Assembly: GCF_029589435.1 (NCBI RefSeq)
Contig: NZ_JARRAG010000003.1
Coordinates: forward strand, 62,001-126,000
Source: Paludisphaera mucosa
GTDB taxonomy: Bacteria > Planctomycetota > Planctomycetia > Isosphaerales > Isosphaeraceae
DNA: 64,000 bases
Direction of reading: 5' to 3'
Shown: positions 63,701 to 64,000 of the stretch, in pieces
How the letters are laid out: the number at the start of each line of letters is the position of its first letter
Numbering within the stretch: position 1 is the stretch's first letter
Position numbers and translations under genes: made by a program
Notes under the pieces: generated by a model
What the model was told of the DNA's origin: nothing
Databases searched by the model: none
The model's input: the letters and a program-made list of their open reading frames with translations, nothing else

Positions 63701-63960
63701 ATCGACGTGCTGCGAAGGTACTCCAGCCCGGGCATGCCGTTGAGCGCCGTCTCGACGGGGATGCCGACGAGCCGCTCCATCTCCTCGGGGCTCGCGCCGG
63801 GGTTCTGGCTGATGACCTCGACGAGCGGCGGCGTCGGGTCGGGGTACGCCTCGACGTTGAGATTGGCCGCGGAATAGGCCCCGACGCCGATCAGGGCGAA
63901 CGCCCCGAGGATCACGATGAGGCGATTGTGGAGGCTCCAGAAGATGATCGCACGAACCAC
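60790..63960 (-). CDS. Heavy-metal RND efflux pump (CzcA/CusA family)
   Basis: Proton-driven inner-membrane metal exporter, 1056 residues from a GTG at 63960 (the family N-terminus RAIIFWSLHNRLIVILGAFALIGVGAY follows at once); the ORF runs 13 codons further to the window edge without support, so the gene is probably complete. Twelve membrane spans with two large periplasmic loops are expected. The TM4 relay is DFGIIVDSSVIIVE: Asp, Asp and Glu at spacing 0, +6, +13, as in CzcA-type divalent-cation pumps (D402/D408/E415), not the single-Asp copper type. The HME class is inferred; the metal is unproven. Confidence 0.92.
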   Translation of the reverse strand: MVRAIIFWSLHNRLIVILGAFALIGVGAYSAANLNVEAYPDPTPPLVEVISQNPGASPEEMERLVGIPVETALNGMPGLEYLRSTSIAGLNDVKCQFAYGTDYGAARQEVLNRLAAVDLPAGVKPGLSPWSPTGEIIRYVLEGPAYTTNQLKAVQDWVVNRTLKQVPGVIDVVGFGGTVKQYQVLLDTRLLKQYGVTMQQVEDAIARSNANVGGDLLTLGTQAHNVRAVGLLGGGRDPLDPANLAQAPAIEAEKLDDIRDVIITSAQDGTPIFVRQVAKVIVGNRPRLGIVGRGGEDDVVEGIVMMRKGEKSLPTAEAVVAKIEEMEREKLLPEGMRIRAFNQRTDLVHVTTHNVLHNLLIGVGLVVAVLFVFLGDLASAAIVALVIPLALLFAISVLFAQGRSANLLSIGAVDFGIIVDSSVIIVETIYRHITEPGADRSRPLIDRIAEASHGVERPIFFSTMIIICAFVPLFAMSGPAGALFGPMAATYAFSILGALLVSLTLAPVLCSIFFRNKTEEKDTLVDRALKSVYSAALRGALGRRPIVLLASAGLLAYTISLLPGLGAEFMPELEEGNLWIRALMPRTVSREEAARMAPRLRRVIASVPEVRGVMSQVGRPDDGTDVTSFFNVEFNVPLRPMEEWRPGMTRKKLEAELTAKFADFPGLSFSFSQLIRDNIDEALSGIKGANSVKLFGGELEKLEEVGQRVVNALRAIPGIENVGLFHIVGQPNLEVRIDRRACARYGVNVEDVEDVVQVAIGGRAFSEMVEGEKRYEIVLRFPQDLRDDPDDIGRIPVDLPGRDGKPGARIPLSHLAAIEPHKSGAAYIYRENNRRYIPIKFSVHGRDLASAIEEARRKVDDPASGAKLPPGYRVEWSGEFAQMQEANRRLMVTVPLSIVLILVLLYTMFSSMKDALLVMAGVVTAMMGGIWALRLTGTAFSISAAVGFISIFGVVVQNGVLLVNDYNRMRAAGVPVRETVERGSTALLRPVVMISLTAILGLLPAALADSVGSQAQKPLAIVVVGGMFVAMFLPQFLIPVLYTYFPARGPSPAEDL

Positions 63961-64000
63961 CGGGCCGCCCCCAATCCCCGGGCCGAGGGGCGCACGCACC

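Noticed and set aside
1-64000. tRNA, rRNA or riboswitch genes
   Set aside because: I looked for conserved arms and A+T-poor structured gaps in the intergenic regions and saw no convincing candidate. A covariance-model scan would be needed to exclude small RNAs.

Overview
The window is very G+C-rich DNA whose coding content points to a planctomycete, probably of the Isosphaeraceae type. This is inferred from ECF sigma factors paired with large Ser/Thr kinases, PEP-CTERM proteins with an exosortase, surface proteins with a basic N-terminus followed by an LExLxxRxxPT motif, and a high-G+C third-position bias that fills the opposite strand with false ORFs. No rRNA, tRNA, CRISPR array, transposase or integrase was seen.

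Layout. 1-3.8 kb: the end of a TPR protein, glucose-1-phosphate thymidylyltransferase (rfbA) and a double-FHA protein. 3.8-32 kb: a large surface-polysaccharide region. It holds a lipid-linked sugar transferase, hldE and gmhB (ADP-heptose supply), a Wzm/Wzt-type ABC exporter, several GT2/GT4/GT26 glycosyltransferases, a serine-acetyltransferase-like enzyme, and a + strand run rfbF - SDR - rfbC - SDR - two Gfo/Idh oxidoreductases (CDP/dTDP-sugar tailoring). A minus-strand run follows: Wzz-type tyrosine autokinase - exosortase - WecG/TagA - GmhB - GT4. Next come a small membrane protein, an EpsI-like exosortase partner, and a carbamoyltransferase - SxtJ - DUF5989 trio. 32-34.5 kb: four small uncharacterised genes lying between a 31-bp near-perfect direct repeat of the end of an acetyltransferase gene, which looks like an insertion. 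34.5-37.6 kb: DUF1697, TPR and phosphoglycerate mutase genes.

37.6-52.2 kb: an ECF sigma factor + kinase/TPR module and an ECF sigma factor + kinase/WD40 module bracket four cell-surface genes: three consecutive PEP-CTERM proteins and a repeat-rich calcium-binding (RTX-like) protein. 52.5-57.6 kb: manganese catalase, a disordered RGRF-repeat protein with a textbook terminator, a membrane protein of A-A-B-B domain layout, and a small LExLxxR-motif protein. 57.7-64 kb: a TolC / adaptor / HME-type RND metal efflux operon.

How the genes work together (inference): the 4-30 kb region makes and exports a heptose- and deoxysugar-containing, possibly carbamoylated glycan. The exosortase/EpsI pair processes PEP-CTERM proteins, of which three sit 15-18 kb away. 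The ECF/kinase modules and the FHA protein are candidate regulators. The items most worth following are the sxtI-J-K-like trio inside an exosortase/polysaccharide locus, the repeat-flanked 2.5-kb segment, the PEP-CTERM trio with unusual C-terminal tails between two ECF/kinase modules, and the unexplained small membrane gene beside epsI.
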